From: JBDSGC01 sp046594105
GTDB taxonomy: Bacteria > Acidobacteriota > Thermoanaerobaculia > Gp7-AA8
DNA length: 29,818 bases
Reading direction: 5' to 3'
Assembly (NCBI GenBank): GCA_046594105.1
Contig: JBKJQB010000347.1
Location: forward strand, 1-29,818
Shown here: piece after piece, positions 22,449 to 29,818 of the stretch
Position numbering within the stretch: the first letter of the stretch is position 1
How the letters are laid out: every line of letters begins with the position of its first letter
Translations under genes and position numbers: made by a program
The notes under the pieces: model-generated
What the model was told of the DNA's origin: nothing
The model's database searches: none
Seen by the model: only the letters and a program-made list of their open reading frames with translations

Positions 22449-24764
22449 ATGGACTCTTCGATCCGAAAGATGCTCTGGGGCGCGTTCGCCACCCTGGCTG
22501 TCCTCATCGCCGCCGGTCTGTCGTTGACCGTCACGTTGCTGCAGATTGCCAACGAGCAGGAATACAAGATCGTCGAAGGGTCGGCTCCTCTGGTCGATGC
22601 GGTCCGCGTCATGGACGGCGATGTCGATATCCTGATGGGGGCCGCCCGCGGTTTCAGCCTGACCCAGCAGACGGTGTATCTCGGTGACTACGAAGCAGCC
22701 GTCCGCGATTTTGAGCGGGTGGCGGCAGGAGCCGTGCAGCTGGCGGGGGCGCCGCGCGACGCCCAGCTGGTATCCGGGCTGCGCAAACACTTCACCGAGA
22801 TCCGCCAGCTGACCGATTCTCAGATCGCCTTCAGCAAAGAGGACAAGCTCGGCAACGCGAACGAGATGATGGTGGAGGCTGCACGGATTCACCGAGCCAC
22901 GCCCGACTTCGCCGGCACCATGGCCGAGGAACACGGCCGCCAGCAGAGGCGCGATCTGCAGCAGATGACCGGCATGCGCAACGGTCTGACCATGCTGGAT
23001 GTGGTGGTCAGTCTGGTGATCATCGTCTTCGCCGCATACCTGGTGTGGCGGATCAAGCAATCGCTGCTCGCTTCCCTCAACCGGCAGGTGAAGCGGACCG
23101 AGTCCATGATCGCGGGGATGTCCGACGGCGTGATGCTCGTGGATGGTGAGGGTCGCACCGCCTTTCTCAATCCGGCCGCCGAGCGATTGCTGGGACGGAG
23201 CGACATCGGCATTGCCATCGACGACCATGCTGCGGCCTACCGTTTCAAGAGTGATTCGGGCGGTTCGATCGATGCGACGGAGCTTCCGGCCAGCCAGGCG
23301 TTGTCCACGGGAAGGCCGGTTCATGACGTGAGAATCCGGATCGCTCGCGAAGACCGGCCCATCACCGTCTCAGTGAGCGCGACTCCAATCAAGGAGGAGG
23401 GGCGTGTTTCCGGAGTGGTGGTCACCTTTCGTGACATTACCGAGCGGCGGCGGCTGGAAGCGGAGATGAAAGCGCAGGCGGAAAGAGCGCAGATCCTCGC
23501 GGATGCCGGCGCCTTCTTCTCCAGCGACATTGAGCCGGTGTGGGTCACCCAGGCCATCGCCGAGCGACTGGCGGAGGTCCTCGGTGACTGGAGCGCGGTC
23601 ATACTCAAGACTCCCGATTCGAACGACCTCCGGGTGGCCTCCATCTATCACCGCGACATGGCCTCCCTCGGTCTAGCCTGGTCCTACATCTACCGGCAGC
23701 CACTGGTCGTCGGCGAGGGAATCATCGGCCAGGTGGTGAGCTCGGGCTATCCGTCCCTGACCCAGAACGTGGGGAATCGAGGCGATCGCGACACGGCGCC
23801 GGGGTATCACGCGGCTCCGATGAGTCTCGCCTCACTCCTGGTTCTTCCGCTGCGAACCAGCCGCGAGATTCTGGGAGCGATCGTCATCGCCGCGAATGAC
23901 CGCGACCGAGCCATGACCGACGAGAAACTCCCATTGGCGCAGGTCCTGGCAGAGCGTGCGGCACTGGCCATCGAGAACGCGAGGCTCTACACCGAGCAGG
24001 TGGAGGCCCGGCGGAAAGTCGAAGATCTCTCACGACTCAAGGACGAGTTCCTGTCGATTGCCTCGCACGAGCTCCGCACCCCGGTGACCTCCATCAAGGG
24101 GTACACCCAACTGGCCAAGACGCTCATTCGGGAGGGCGACCTGGTCACGTCGGAGGAGTATCTCAACATCGCTCTCGATCAGATCGATCGGATGTCCCGC
24201 CTGATCCTCGAGTTGCTCGACGTCTCGCGGATCGAGACCGGGCGCCTGGAGATCCGCAGAGACGCCATCGCCTGGACGAACTTCGTACGCGATGTGGTCA
24301 ACCGTCATCACACCGCCGTCAGCGACCGCCGCTTCCAGGTCAACATCCCCAGCAGTGTGAAAAACGTGGTCGGCGATCGAGACCGTCTCGAGCAGGTTCT
24401 GGGAAATCTGCTGGACAACGCGGTGAAGTACTCACCGGATGGCAGCGAGATCCTGGTCAGCGTGGAAGACCGCGGCGAACAGCTGGTGACGGCCGTGGCG
24501 GATCGAGGAATCGGGATTCCTACGGACGAGCTCAATCAGGTATTCGAACGATTTCACCGTGGCAGGCAGGTGTCCTCAACCAACTACGGGGGGCTTGGTC
24601 TCGGCCTCTACATCACCAAGCAGATCGTGCAACGTCACGGAGGGACGATCTGGGTGGAGAGCCGCGAGGGCGCGGGCACGACCTTTTTCTTCTCGCTGCC
24701 CGTGGGGAATCCGCCGGCGGTCACCGTGGAAGGCGCCGAACCGAAGGCTCTGTCGCACGCCTGA
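22449..24764 (+). CDS. Membrane sensor histidine kinase (CHASE3-like, PAS, GAF, HisKA, HATPase)
   Basis: The 771-residue protein has TM1 (about 10-32), a helical periplasmic sensor of about 150 residues resembling CHASE3/4HB, and TM2 (about 183-202). The PAS domain follows (MIAGMSDGVMLVDGEGRTAF, VTFRDITERRRLE). A GAF domain then spans about 355-500. HisKA has the phospho-acceptor SHELRTP (His540). HATPase_c has the N box NLLDNAVKY (about 653), DRGIGIP and GLGLGLYITKQI. It autophosphorylates and passes phosphate to a response regulator that is not in the window. Its partner is therefore unknown. The ATG at 22449 follows a GGAGGAG sequence about 13 bases upstream. It is divergent from ku and 38 bases before the secreted protease gene. 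Confidence 0.93.
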   Translation: MDSSIRKMLWGAFATLAVLIAAGLSLTVTLLQIANEQEYKIVEGSAPLVDAVRVMDGDVDILMGAARGFSLTQQTVYLGDYEAAVRDFERVAAGAVQLAGAPRDAQLVSGLRKHFTEIRQLTDSQIAFSKEDKLGNANEMMVEAARIHRATPDFAGTMAEEHGRQQRRDLQQMTGMRNGLTMLDVVVSLVIIVFAAYLVWRIKQSLLASLNRQVKRTESMIAGMSDGVMLVDGEGRTAFLNPAAERLLGRSDIGIAIDDHAAAYRFKSDSGGSIDATELPASQALSTGRPVHDVRIRIAREDRPITVSVSATPIKEEGRVSGVVVTFRDITERRRLEAEMKAQAERAQILADAGAFFSSDIEPVWVTQAIAERLAEVLGDWSAVILKTPDSNDLRVASIYHRDMASLGLAWSYIYRQPLVVGEGIIGQVVSSGYPSLTQNVGNRGDRDTAPGYHAAPMSLASLLVLPLRTSREILGAIVIAANDRDRAMTDEKLPLAQVLAERAALAIENARLYTEQVEARRKVEDLSRLKDEFLSIASHELRTPVTSIKGYTQLAKTLIREGDLVTSEEYLNIALDQIDRMSRLILELLDVSRIETGRLEIRRDAIAWTNFVRDVVNRHHTAVSDRRFQVNIPSSVKNVVGDRDRLEQVLGNLLDNAVKYSPDGSEILVSVEDRGEQLVTAVADRGIGIPTDELNQVFERFHRGRQVSSTNYGGLGLGLYITKQIVQRHGGTIWVESREGAGTTFFFSLPVGNPPAVTVEGAEPKALSHA

Positions 24765-24802
24765 CCGAATATCGAGCAGGGCCGCGGCGTTTGCAGCGGA
24801 GC

Positions 24803-27800
24803 ATGCCTCGGCTTCCCTCACTCCTCTTCGTTCTCCTGGCGACCGCCGGCGTCGCAAACGCTGAGGATCTCCGCCTGGACTACTTGCGGGAATCGCTGAC
24901 GGCGACGTACCGGCACTACACCCAGTATCTCGACGGCGTGCCCGTCGTTGGCGGCGAAGTCATCGAGCGAGCCGAGCGCGACGGTCGCAACCGGGTCACT
25001 CACCGAAGACTGGCGTCGTTGCCGGTGGAGCCGAACGGCGGGCACAGGATTCCGCGAGCGCAAGCTCTGCTGGCGATGCCCGAGGGGCGCCTTCTCGACC
25101 AGCGCCCGGTGATTCTCAACGAGAACGGCACAGGCCGGCGGGCCTGGCGTGTGGTCATCGAGGAGACTCCTCATCACCCGTGGGCCCACTATGTGGACGC
25201 CGCGACCGGAGTGGTGCTCCGAGTGGAGCCACTGTTCTCTACGGTGAAAGGAAGGGTTTTCGACGTCAACCCGGTGGCGAAACTGAATCGTCCCGATCTG
25301 CGGGATCAGAACGACTCCCCTGCCGCCGTTCCCGATGCCGCGTATTCAATCGTCGATCTGCTGGATCTTCCGTCCTCCGGATTGCTGGTGGGGCCGAACG
25401 TACAGATCGTCGACGTCCAGAGTCCAACCACCCCGCATGCGGATGCCGGTCAGTCCTTGATGTTCGATCGCGGACAGCCGCAATTCGAGGAGGTCAACGC
25501 GTACTTTCAGATCGACCGCTCGCAGCGGTACCTGCAGGCGCTGGGATACGTGGGGACGCGTCGGGTGGCCGGTTACTCCATTCCCGTGGACCCTCACGCG
25601 GTGGGAGGTACGGACAATTCGTTCTACACCAGTGGGGCCCTCCCTGGTCAGGGAGAGCTCTACTTCGGCGATGGGGGAACGGACGACGCCGAGGACTCGG
25701 ACATCATGCTGCACGAGTTCGCGCACGTCATGCAGGACTCCATTGCGCCCGGCGCCTTCTTCGGATCATCGGCGAGCGAGTCGCGGGCGCTCGGCGAAGG
25801 CATCGGCGACTACTGGGCGTTTTCTTCGAGCTACGTCGCCACGATCGCGTCCGGTCGCGACCCGTATTGCATCGCTGACTGGGATGCCCGATGCGCCGGT
25901 GACGATCCTTCCCAGAATTGTGGGTACCCGGCGGAAGCGGACTGCCTGCGCCGGGTGGACGGGACGAAGACGATGTCGGATTTCATGAACCGGAACGAGT
26001 CGGGGATCGAACATCTGAACGGAACGATCTGGTCGTCCGCACTCAGGGAGATCTTCGACAGTCAGGTACTGCAGTACGGAACGGAAGCCGGAAAACGACG
26101 GACCGACAAGCTGGTGATCGAGTCGATGTTCGGTGTACCACTGAGCCCCACGTTCGCCTTGCTCGGGCGCCGACTCCTGGATGCCGACCGCGCCCTCAAT
26201 GCCGGCGCTACCGCGTCGGTGATCTGCACCGCGATGACCCGTCGCGGCATTCTCGGTGCCGCCGACTGCGACCTTGCCCCACGCGGAGACGTCACACTCT
26301 TTCAGTCTCCGCAGCAGGGGCTGGCCATTCCTGACAGCGCGGTGACCGGACTGGTTTCCACCCTTCGCGTCAGCGATCCCCGGTCGATCGAACGGGTCTC
26401 TGTGGACGTCGATCTGGAGCATTCCAGCCAAGGTGACCTCGAGATTTTTCTGACAGCGCCGGATGGCACGCGGGTGACGCTGGCCAGCCCCTCCAGCAAT
26501 CGAACGCCCTTCTCGCGGAAGCAATACGGGCTGACGGCGATCGGAGTGGACTCGCTCGATCTGCTGCGCGGCCGCAACGCTTCAGGAACGTGGACTCTGA
26601 CCATCCGCGACCTTCGGCCCGGCGCGATCGGAACTCTGCGATCGTGGGCGCTTCTAATCACGTTCGTAGGGGAACGCCCGGCTACCTCCAGGCCCTCCTC
26701 CTTCGCCGTCCACCGTCACATCGCGGTGGTCGGACATGCAGACGGTGCCAGGAGTTCGACATTCATCTCTCACGTCCGCCTCTTCAACCGCGCCAGCGCC
26801 GAGGCTCACCTCACGATGGTGTTCACACCGTCGGGCGAGAACGGGCTGACCCGATTCTCGGCCGTAAACGTCGTCGTCCCATCGGGAGCAACCGTGGCGC
26901 TTGACGACCTGGTGGCTTCCCTTTTCCTCTCTCGGGGCATGGGGCAGCTCGAGATCCTCGGCGCGATCGACGGACTGCTCGCGACCAGCCGGGCCGTCCT
27001 CTCCTCCCCGACCGGCAGGACCAGTGAGTCCATTCCGGTCTCGCGGAGTGATGAGGCGACGGGAATGGGAGTGGTGAAGGTGCTGCCGCAACTGGAGAAC
27101 GACGCAGCCTTTCGAACCAATCTGGGAATTGCGGAAACGGTCGGCGAAAACGGAGTGGTGCAGTTCACCCTGCGCGATGCTGCCGGCGCAGCGCTGGGCA
27201 CCATCCAGCAGCCCATCCTTCCGTTCAGTCACCTGCAGTTCCCTCTGGCATTCTCCGGCTCGTTGCTCCGCGCCGACGTCGAGGTCGTGAGCGGGAAGGC
27301 GCGGGTGCTGGGGTACGGCTCGGTCATCGACCAAGGCTCCGGCGACGGGATGTTCGTGCCGGCCACGCTCCCGGCCACCAGCGATGAGGTCCGGGTGGTG
27401 CCAGCGATCCATGCGGAAGGTGAGACCTCTGCCTCCTGGAGGACCGACCTCACAGACACCAACGTCGCTGCCAGCGCGGCCGGCATCGTGGTCAGTGCGG
27501 GCAGCGAGTCGGTCGTCCACAATCTCGCCGCCGGCCAGTCGGAACGGATCGAGGACGTGCTGGGCAGCTTCTTCGGGCGGAGCCGGTCGATCGAACCGCT
27601 GTTCGTGACTCTCCGCGCCGGCACCGCGGCGACCGCTCATACCCGGACCCTCTGTGCAACTGGAGGATCGTGCGGGGAGTTTGTGCCATCGGTCCCGGTC
27701 ACCTTCTCCTCGGCGGGCAACGGTCCGATCGAGTTGATCGGGCTGGAGGAATCGATCAGGGAGCGGACGAATGTGGGATTGATCAACCCGAGTGAGGAGC

Positions 27801-28039
27801 CAGCGCTGGTCCAGCTGACCGCGTACACGTCAGGCGGATCGGTCATCAGCAGGACGGAGTGGAGCGTACTCCCTCGTGAGATTCGACAGATTCCCCTTCG
27901 TTCCCTCGTCGGCGGACCGTTGAACAACGGGCGGGTCCGAGTCGAAATACTGTCTCAAAATCAAAGACGTTTAATCACGTATGCATCTGTGCTTGATAAA
28001 ACTACTGGAGATCCTTCCTATATTCATGGTCTTGAATAA
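24803..28039 (+). CDS. Secreted HExxH metalloprotease (M36/M4-like) with P-domain and long beta-rich tail
   Basis: The 1078-residue protein has a signal peptide (PSLLFVLLATAGVANA), a propeptide-like region with an FTP-type layout (HYTQYLDGVPVVGGEV), and a catalytic zinc domain. In that domain HEFAH (304-308) is followed after 24 residues by EGIGDYWA (Glu332), a gluzincin-type third ligand. A P-domain follows (about 505-620: DVDLEHSSQGDLEIFLTAPD and NASGTWTLTIRD). The last 430 residues are beta-rich repeats of unknown role. I chose the ATG at 24803, which has GGAGC close upstream, over an in-frame TTG at 24791. The final 30 codons are markedly AT-rich. The protein is secreted or surface-exposed. 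Confidence 0.9.
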   Translation: MPRLPSLLFVLLATAGVANAEDLRLDYLRESLTATYRHYTQYLDGVPVVGGEVIERAERDGRNRVTHRRLASLPVEPNGGHRIPRAQALLAMPEGRLLDQRPVILNENGTGRRAWRVVIEETPHHPWAHYVDAATGVVLRVEPLFSTVKGRVFDVNPVAKLNRPDLRDQNDSPAAVPDAAYSIVDLLDLPSSGLLVGPNVQIVDVQSPTTPHADAGQSLMFDRGQPQFEEVNAYFQIDRSQRYLQALGYVGTRRVAGYSIPVDPHAVGGTDNSFYTSGALPGQGELYFGDGGTDDAEDSDIMLHEFAHVMQDSIAPGAFFGSSASESRALGEGIGDYWAFSSSYVATIASGRDPYCIADWDARCAGDDPSQNCGYPAEADCLRRVDGTKTMSDFMNRNESGIEHLNGTIWSSALREIFDSQVLQYGTEAGKRRTDKLVIESMFGVPLSPTFALLGRRLLDADRALNAGATASVICTAMTRRGILGAADCDLAPRGDVTLFQSPQQGLAIPDSAVTGLVSTLRVSDPRSIERVSVDVDLEHSSQGDLEIFLTAPDGTRVTLASPSSNRTPFSRKQYGLTAIGVDSLDLLRGRNASGTWTLTIRDLRPGAIGTLRSWALLITFVGERPATSRPSSFAVHRHIAVVGHADGARSSTFISHVRLFNRASAEAHLTMVFTPSGENGLTRFSAVNVVVPSGATVALDDLVASLFLSRGMGQLEILGAIDGLLATSRAVLSSPTGRTSESIPVSRSDEATGMGVVKVLPQLENDAAFRTNLGIAETVGENGVVQFTLRDAAGAALGTIQQPILPFSHLQFPLAFSGSLLRADVEVVSGKARVLGYGSVIDQGSGDGMFVPATLPATSDEVRVVPAIHAEGETSASWRTDLTDTNVAASAAGIVVSAGSESVVHNLAAGQSERIEDVLGSFFGRSRSIEPLFVTLRAGTAATAHTRTLCATGGSCGEFVPSVPVTFSSAGNGPIELIGLEESIRERTNVGLINPSEEPALVQLTAYTSGGSVISRTEWSVLPREIRQIPLRSLVGGPLNNGRVRVEILSQNQRRLITYASVLDKTTGDPSYIHGLE

Positions 28040-28707
28040 TGCCTGAGAATCGTCGATTTGCGCAGCCCGGCAGAAACTCTTATCCTTCGGCCCCCATGAC
28101 CCTTCAGCCGCTGGCGGCGCCGCAATCCCTCTCCGAGGTTCCCTTCCGGGTCCTGGATGAGACGCTGCGGCAGCTGCGCAACACCCGCAACGACATCATC
28201 CGTTTCGCTGTCTGGAACCTCCGCAACGTCTCCGACGAAGAGTTCAACCACACCGACGACCGCAAGCTGCTGGGGTATTTCCGCCAGGATCTTCTGGAGA
28301 CCCGCTTTCTGTCGAAGGGCCGGCGCATCGATCTCATCCAGCTCTGGCACTGGTTCGACGACCAGATGAGCGGAGTGGAGCCGATGCTGATCGGCAAAGA
28401 GGAAGTGTTCGTCAACATCCAGGACAAAGATCTGGAGAAGGTGCGCAAACGCATCGCCGAGATCCAGTCGTTCCTTCCCACGCTGCGGAGCGACGATCTG
28501 GAGGCCTTCAAGCGGATCAAGTACAAACTGCGTCGGACGGTGATGCGGCTGACCTACGACCTCCATCACCTCTTCAAACGGCTGGAAAAATATCGCAAGG
28601 GTCCCGGCGCGCCAGTAGGGCATCGTCCGGAGCAGGTTTCCCTCGAAGCGGCTGTAGAGGTTCCCGAGCTGCCTCCTCCCGGACCCGAGCACGAAGACGA
28701 GACCTAG
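28039..28707 (+). CDS. Uncharacterised helical protein
   Basis: The 222-residue protein has no signal peptide or membrane helix. The middle is highly charged and helical (RKLLGYFRQDLLETRFLSKG, KRIAEIQSFLPTLR, KRIKYKLRRTVMRLTYDLHH). The C-terminus is Pro/Glu-rich. No family is recognised. The ATG overlaps the protease stop as TAATG, which suggests translational coupling; an in-frame ATG at 28096 (MTLQPLAAP) is an equally possible start. Its TAG stop coincides with the edge of repeat copy 2. Confidence 0.8.
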   Translation: MPENRRFAQPGRNSYPSAPMTLQPLAAPQSLSEVPFRVLDETLRQLRNTRNDIIRFAVWNLRNVSDEEFNHTDDRKLLGYFRQDLLETRFLSKGRRIDLIQLWHWFDDQMSGVEPMLIGKEEVFVNIQDKDLEKVRKRIAEIQSFLPTLRSDDLEAFKRIKYKLRRTVMRLTYDLHHLFKRLEKYRKGPGAPVGHRPEQVSLEAAVEVPELPPPGPEHEDET

Positions 28708-28785
28708 GCCGGCACGGCAGAACGTCTTGGAGCGTGATCTTGGCGGAGCCTTGGGCAACCAGCGCCGCCGGCGGCCGTGCCGGCC
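28707..28785 (-). repeat. Dispersed repeat copy 2 (79 bp, intact terminal inverted repeats)
   Basis: It runs from GGCCGGCACGGC (28707-28718) to its exact inverse GCCGTGCCGGCC (28774-28785), so it has perfect 12-bp terminal inverted repeats. In inverse orientation it shares the core GGTTGCCCAAGGCTCCGCCA with copy 1. It occupies nearly all of the space between the convergent ends of the uncharacterised gene and the regulatory-like gene. Confidence 0.85.
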
Positions 28786-28793
28786 CGCGGTGA

Positions 28794-29818
28794 TCAGACC
28801 TGGTAGCTGGCCGGCTGACCCTCGTTGACCACGATGTCGATGGATCGAACCGACTGATCAGCAGAGTCCAGAATCTCCAGCCGGTACCGGCCCGGAGCCA
28901 CATTCTGCAGCGTTGTGGACGCGGGGCTCGCCTCGATGGTGATGATCGGCGAGCCGAACGGTCCGCGGTTCCCCGGCATGTAGGGAGATCCGGTCGAATC
29001 GATCAGGCGGCCTCGAAGCGAGGACGAACCGCGCGCCTGCAGAACCAGCGATCCGCCGGGGCTCAGTCCCACAGTCTGGTCAGAGGGTGCGCTCATGGTG
29101 ATGGTGCGGCCCGCGTATCCGGGAGCGCTCACGGTGACTCGATAGGAGCCGGGAGCGAGCGTGAGTTTGAGCGGCTCGGTGCCGCCGGAAAAGCGAAACA
29201 AGTCCCCTACAGGAACATCGCGGCCTTGCGCATCGGTGACTCTGGCCGTCGCCCCGATCGGGCGCTGGTCGCGCTGGTCCACCACGCGCAATGTGATGCC
29301 CGTGCCCGGTGACAGTTTGAAATCGAGGGGCTCGGCGGAGTCCCCGACTGTCAGCGCCAGCGACTGATGTCCGTAGCCTTCCTTCGTCGCCACTGCCTCG
29401 TAACTGCCGCGGGCCACGTCATCGATCAGGAAGGAGCCCCCGGAATCGCTCTGCGCACCGCGCGAGGAGAGCATGGCGTCGCCTCCGGCGGTGCGAATCT
29501 CAACATGTGCATCGGCGATTGGCGCACCGGTGGATGCGTCCAGCACCCGACCGCGAACGCCCGACGTCTTGATCTCGATATCGAAGTTCCCCGAACCGTG
29601 TACGTCATAGGAAGTAGTGAAGGGAGAAGGCTTCAACATGTCGTTCACGCGAACTGAGTAGGTGGCATCATCGAGCCCGGAGATCTCATACATTCCGGAC
29701 CCATCGGTGGTTCCGCTCACCATTCCTGCGGCGCGGTTGGATTTCGGCATGAACATGATCATCAGATTCGGTGCGGGCTGGCCGTTCCGGGTGACCCGGC
29801 CACGGATGACGGTGGCGG
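28794..29818 (-). CDS. Carboxypeptidase-regulatory-like repeat protein, 5'-truncated by the window
   Basis: The frame is open to the right edge and reads IRGRVTRNGQPAPNLMIMF upstream of its first internal Met, so the true start lies outside the window. The visible 341 or so residues contain several carboxypeptidase-regulatory-like/prealbumin-like beta-sandwich repeats. These include SGVRGRVLDASTGAPIADAH with FLIDDVARGSYEAVATKEGY, LTLAPGSYRVTVSAPGYAG, and SSLRGRLIDSTGSPYMPG with LQNVAPGRYRLEIL. Such domains occur in secreted or surface proteins and in the N-termini of outer-membrane transporters, and their role is structural or adhesive. It ends with TGA at 28796-28794, next to repeat copy 2. 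Confidence 0.85.
   Translation of the reverse strand, partial: ATVIRGRVTRNGQPAPNLMIMFMPKSNRAAGMVSGTTDGSGMYEISGLDDATYSVRVNDMLKPSPFTTSYDVHGSGNFDIEIKTSGVRGRVLDASTGAPIADAHVEIRTAGGDAMLSSRGAQSDSGGSFLIDDVARGSYEAVATKEGYGHQSLALTVGDSAEPLDFKLSPGTGITLRVVDQRDQRPIGATARVTDAQGRDVPVGDLFRFSGGTEPLKLTLAPGSYRVTVSAPGYAGRTITMSAPSDQTVGLSPGGSLVLQARGSSSLRGRLIDSTGSPYMPGNRGPFGSPIITIEASPASTTLQNVAPGRYRLEILDSADQSVRSIDIVVNEGQPASYQV

Overview
The window comes from a GC-rich, gene-dense bacterial chromosome. Several features suggest an acidobacterial-type organism. These are a Ser/Thr protein kinase fused to a TolB-like segment and TPRs, a very large TPR-bearing sigma-54 activator, an MglA/MglB pair next to recR-ybaB-dnaX, secreted proteases with long beta-rich tails, and a carboxypeptidase-regulatory-like repeat protein. 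The phylum assignment is inference from gene content; no rRNA is present.

Layout. Positions 1-3675 (minus strand) hold an edge fragment, a methyltransferase, a DedA-rhodanese membrane protein, a 3-methyladenine glycosylase and an inositol-monophosphatase-family enzyme. Positions 3800-11701 (plus) hold a kinase-TPR receptor, a TPR-AAA+-Fis sigma-54 activator and a lipoprotein with two retropepsin-like domains, which may form one signalling cluster. Positions 11708-18051 (minus) are a housekeeping run: dnaX, ybaB, recR, mglB-like, mglA-like, yvcK and glmU. Upstream lie the SRP RNA, two tRNA-Ser genes, tadA and tRNA-Arg(ACG), an order resembling the Bacillus tadA-SRP RNA-dnaX-ybaB-recR block. 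Positions 19200-21400 hold tRNA-Arg(TCT), tRNA-Pro(TGG), two uncharacterised proteins and a Nudix hydrolase. Positions 21437-28707 hold Ku (minus), then a CHASE3-like/PAS/GAF histidine kinase, a secreted HExxH metalloprotease with a P-domain, and an uncharacterised protein (plus). The right edge is a 5'-truncated regulatory-like repeat protein (minus).

The most notable observation is in the DedA-rhodanese gene. Its reading frame meets a TGA at 1331-1333, inside the rhodanese active-site loop, where I recall relatives carrying a Cys (YCxCPNE). The frame then continues for 44 codons of convincing rhodanese sequence, including an RPLAGGFDAW motif, to a TAG at 1196. A stem-loop with a UGG loop lies 25 nt after the TGA, matching the general placement of a bacterial SECIS element. 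The gene is therefore a strong candidate for a selenocysteine-containing membrane sulfurtransferase (CxU motif). The main alternative is a nonsense mutation or sequencing error.

Other points of note are a two-copy 79-bp repeat with 12-bp terminal inverted repeats placed exactly at convergent gene ends, a 13-bp palindrome between ku and the histidine kinase, a terminator-like hairpin with no gene upstream of it, tadA running into a tRNA-Ser gene, and a sharp AT-rich switch in the last 30 codons of the secreted protease.
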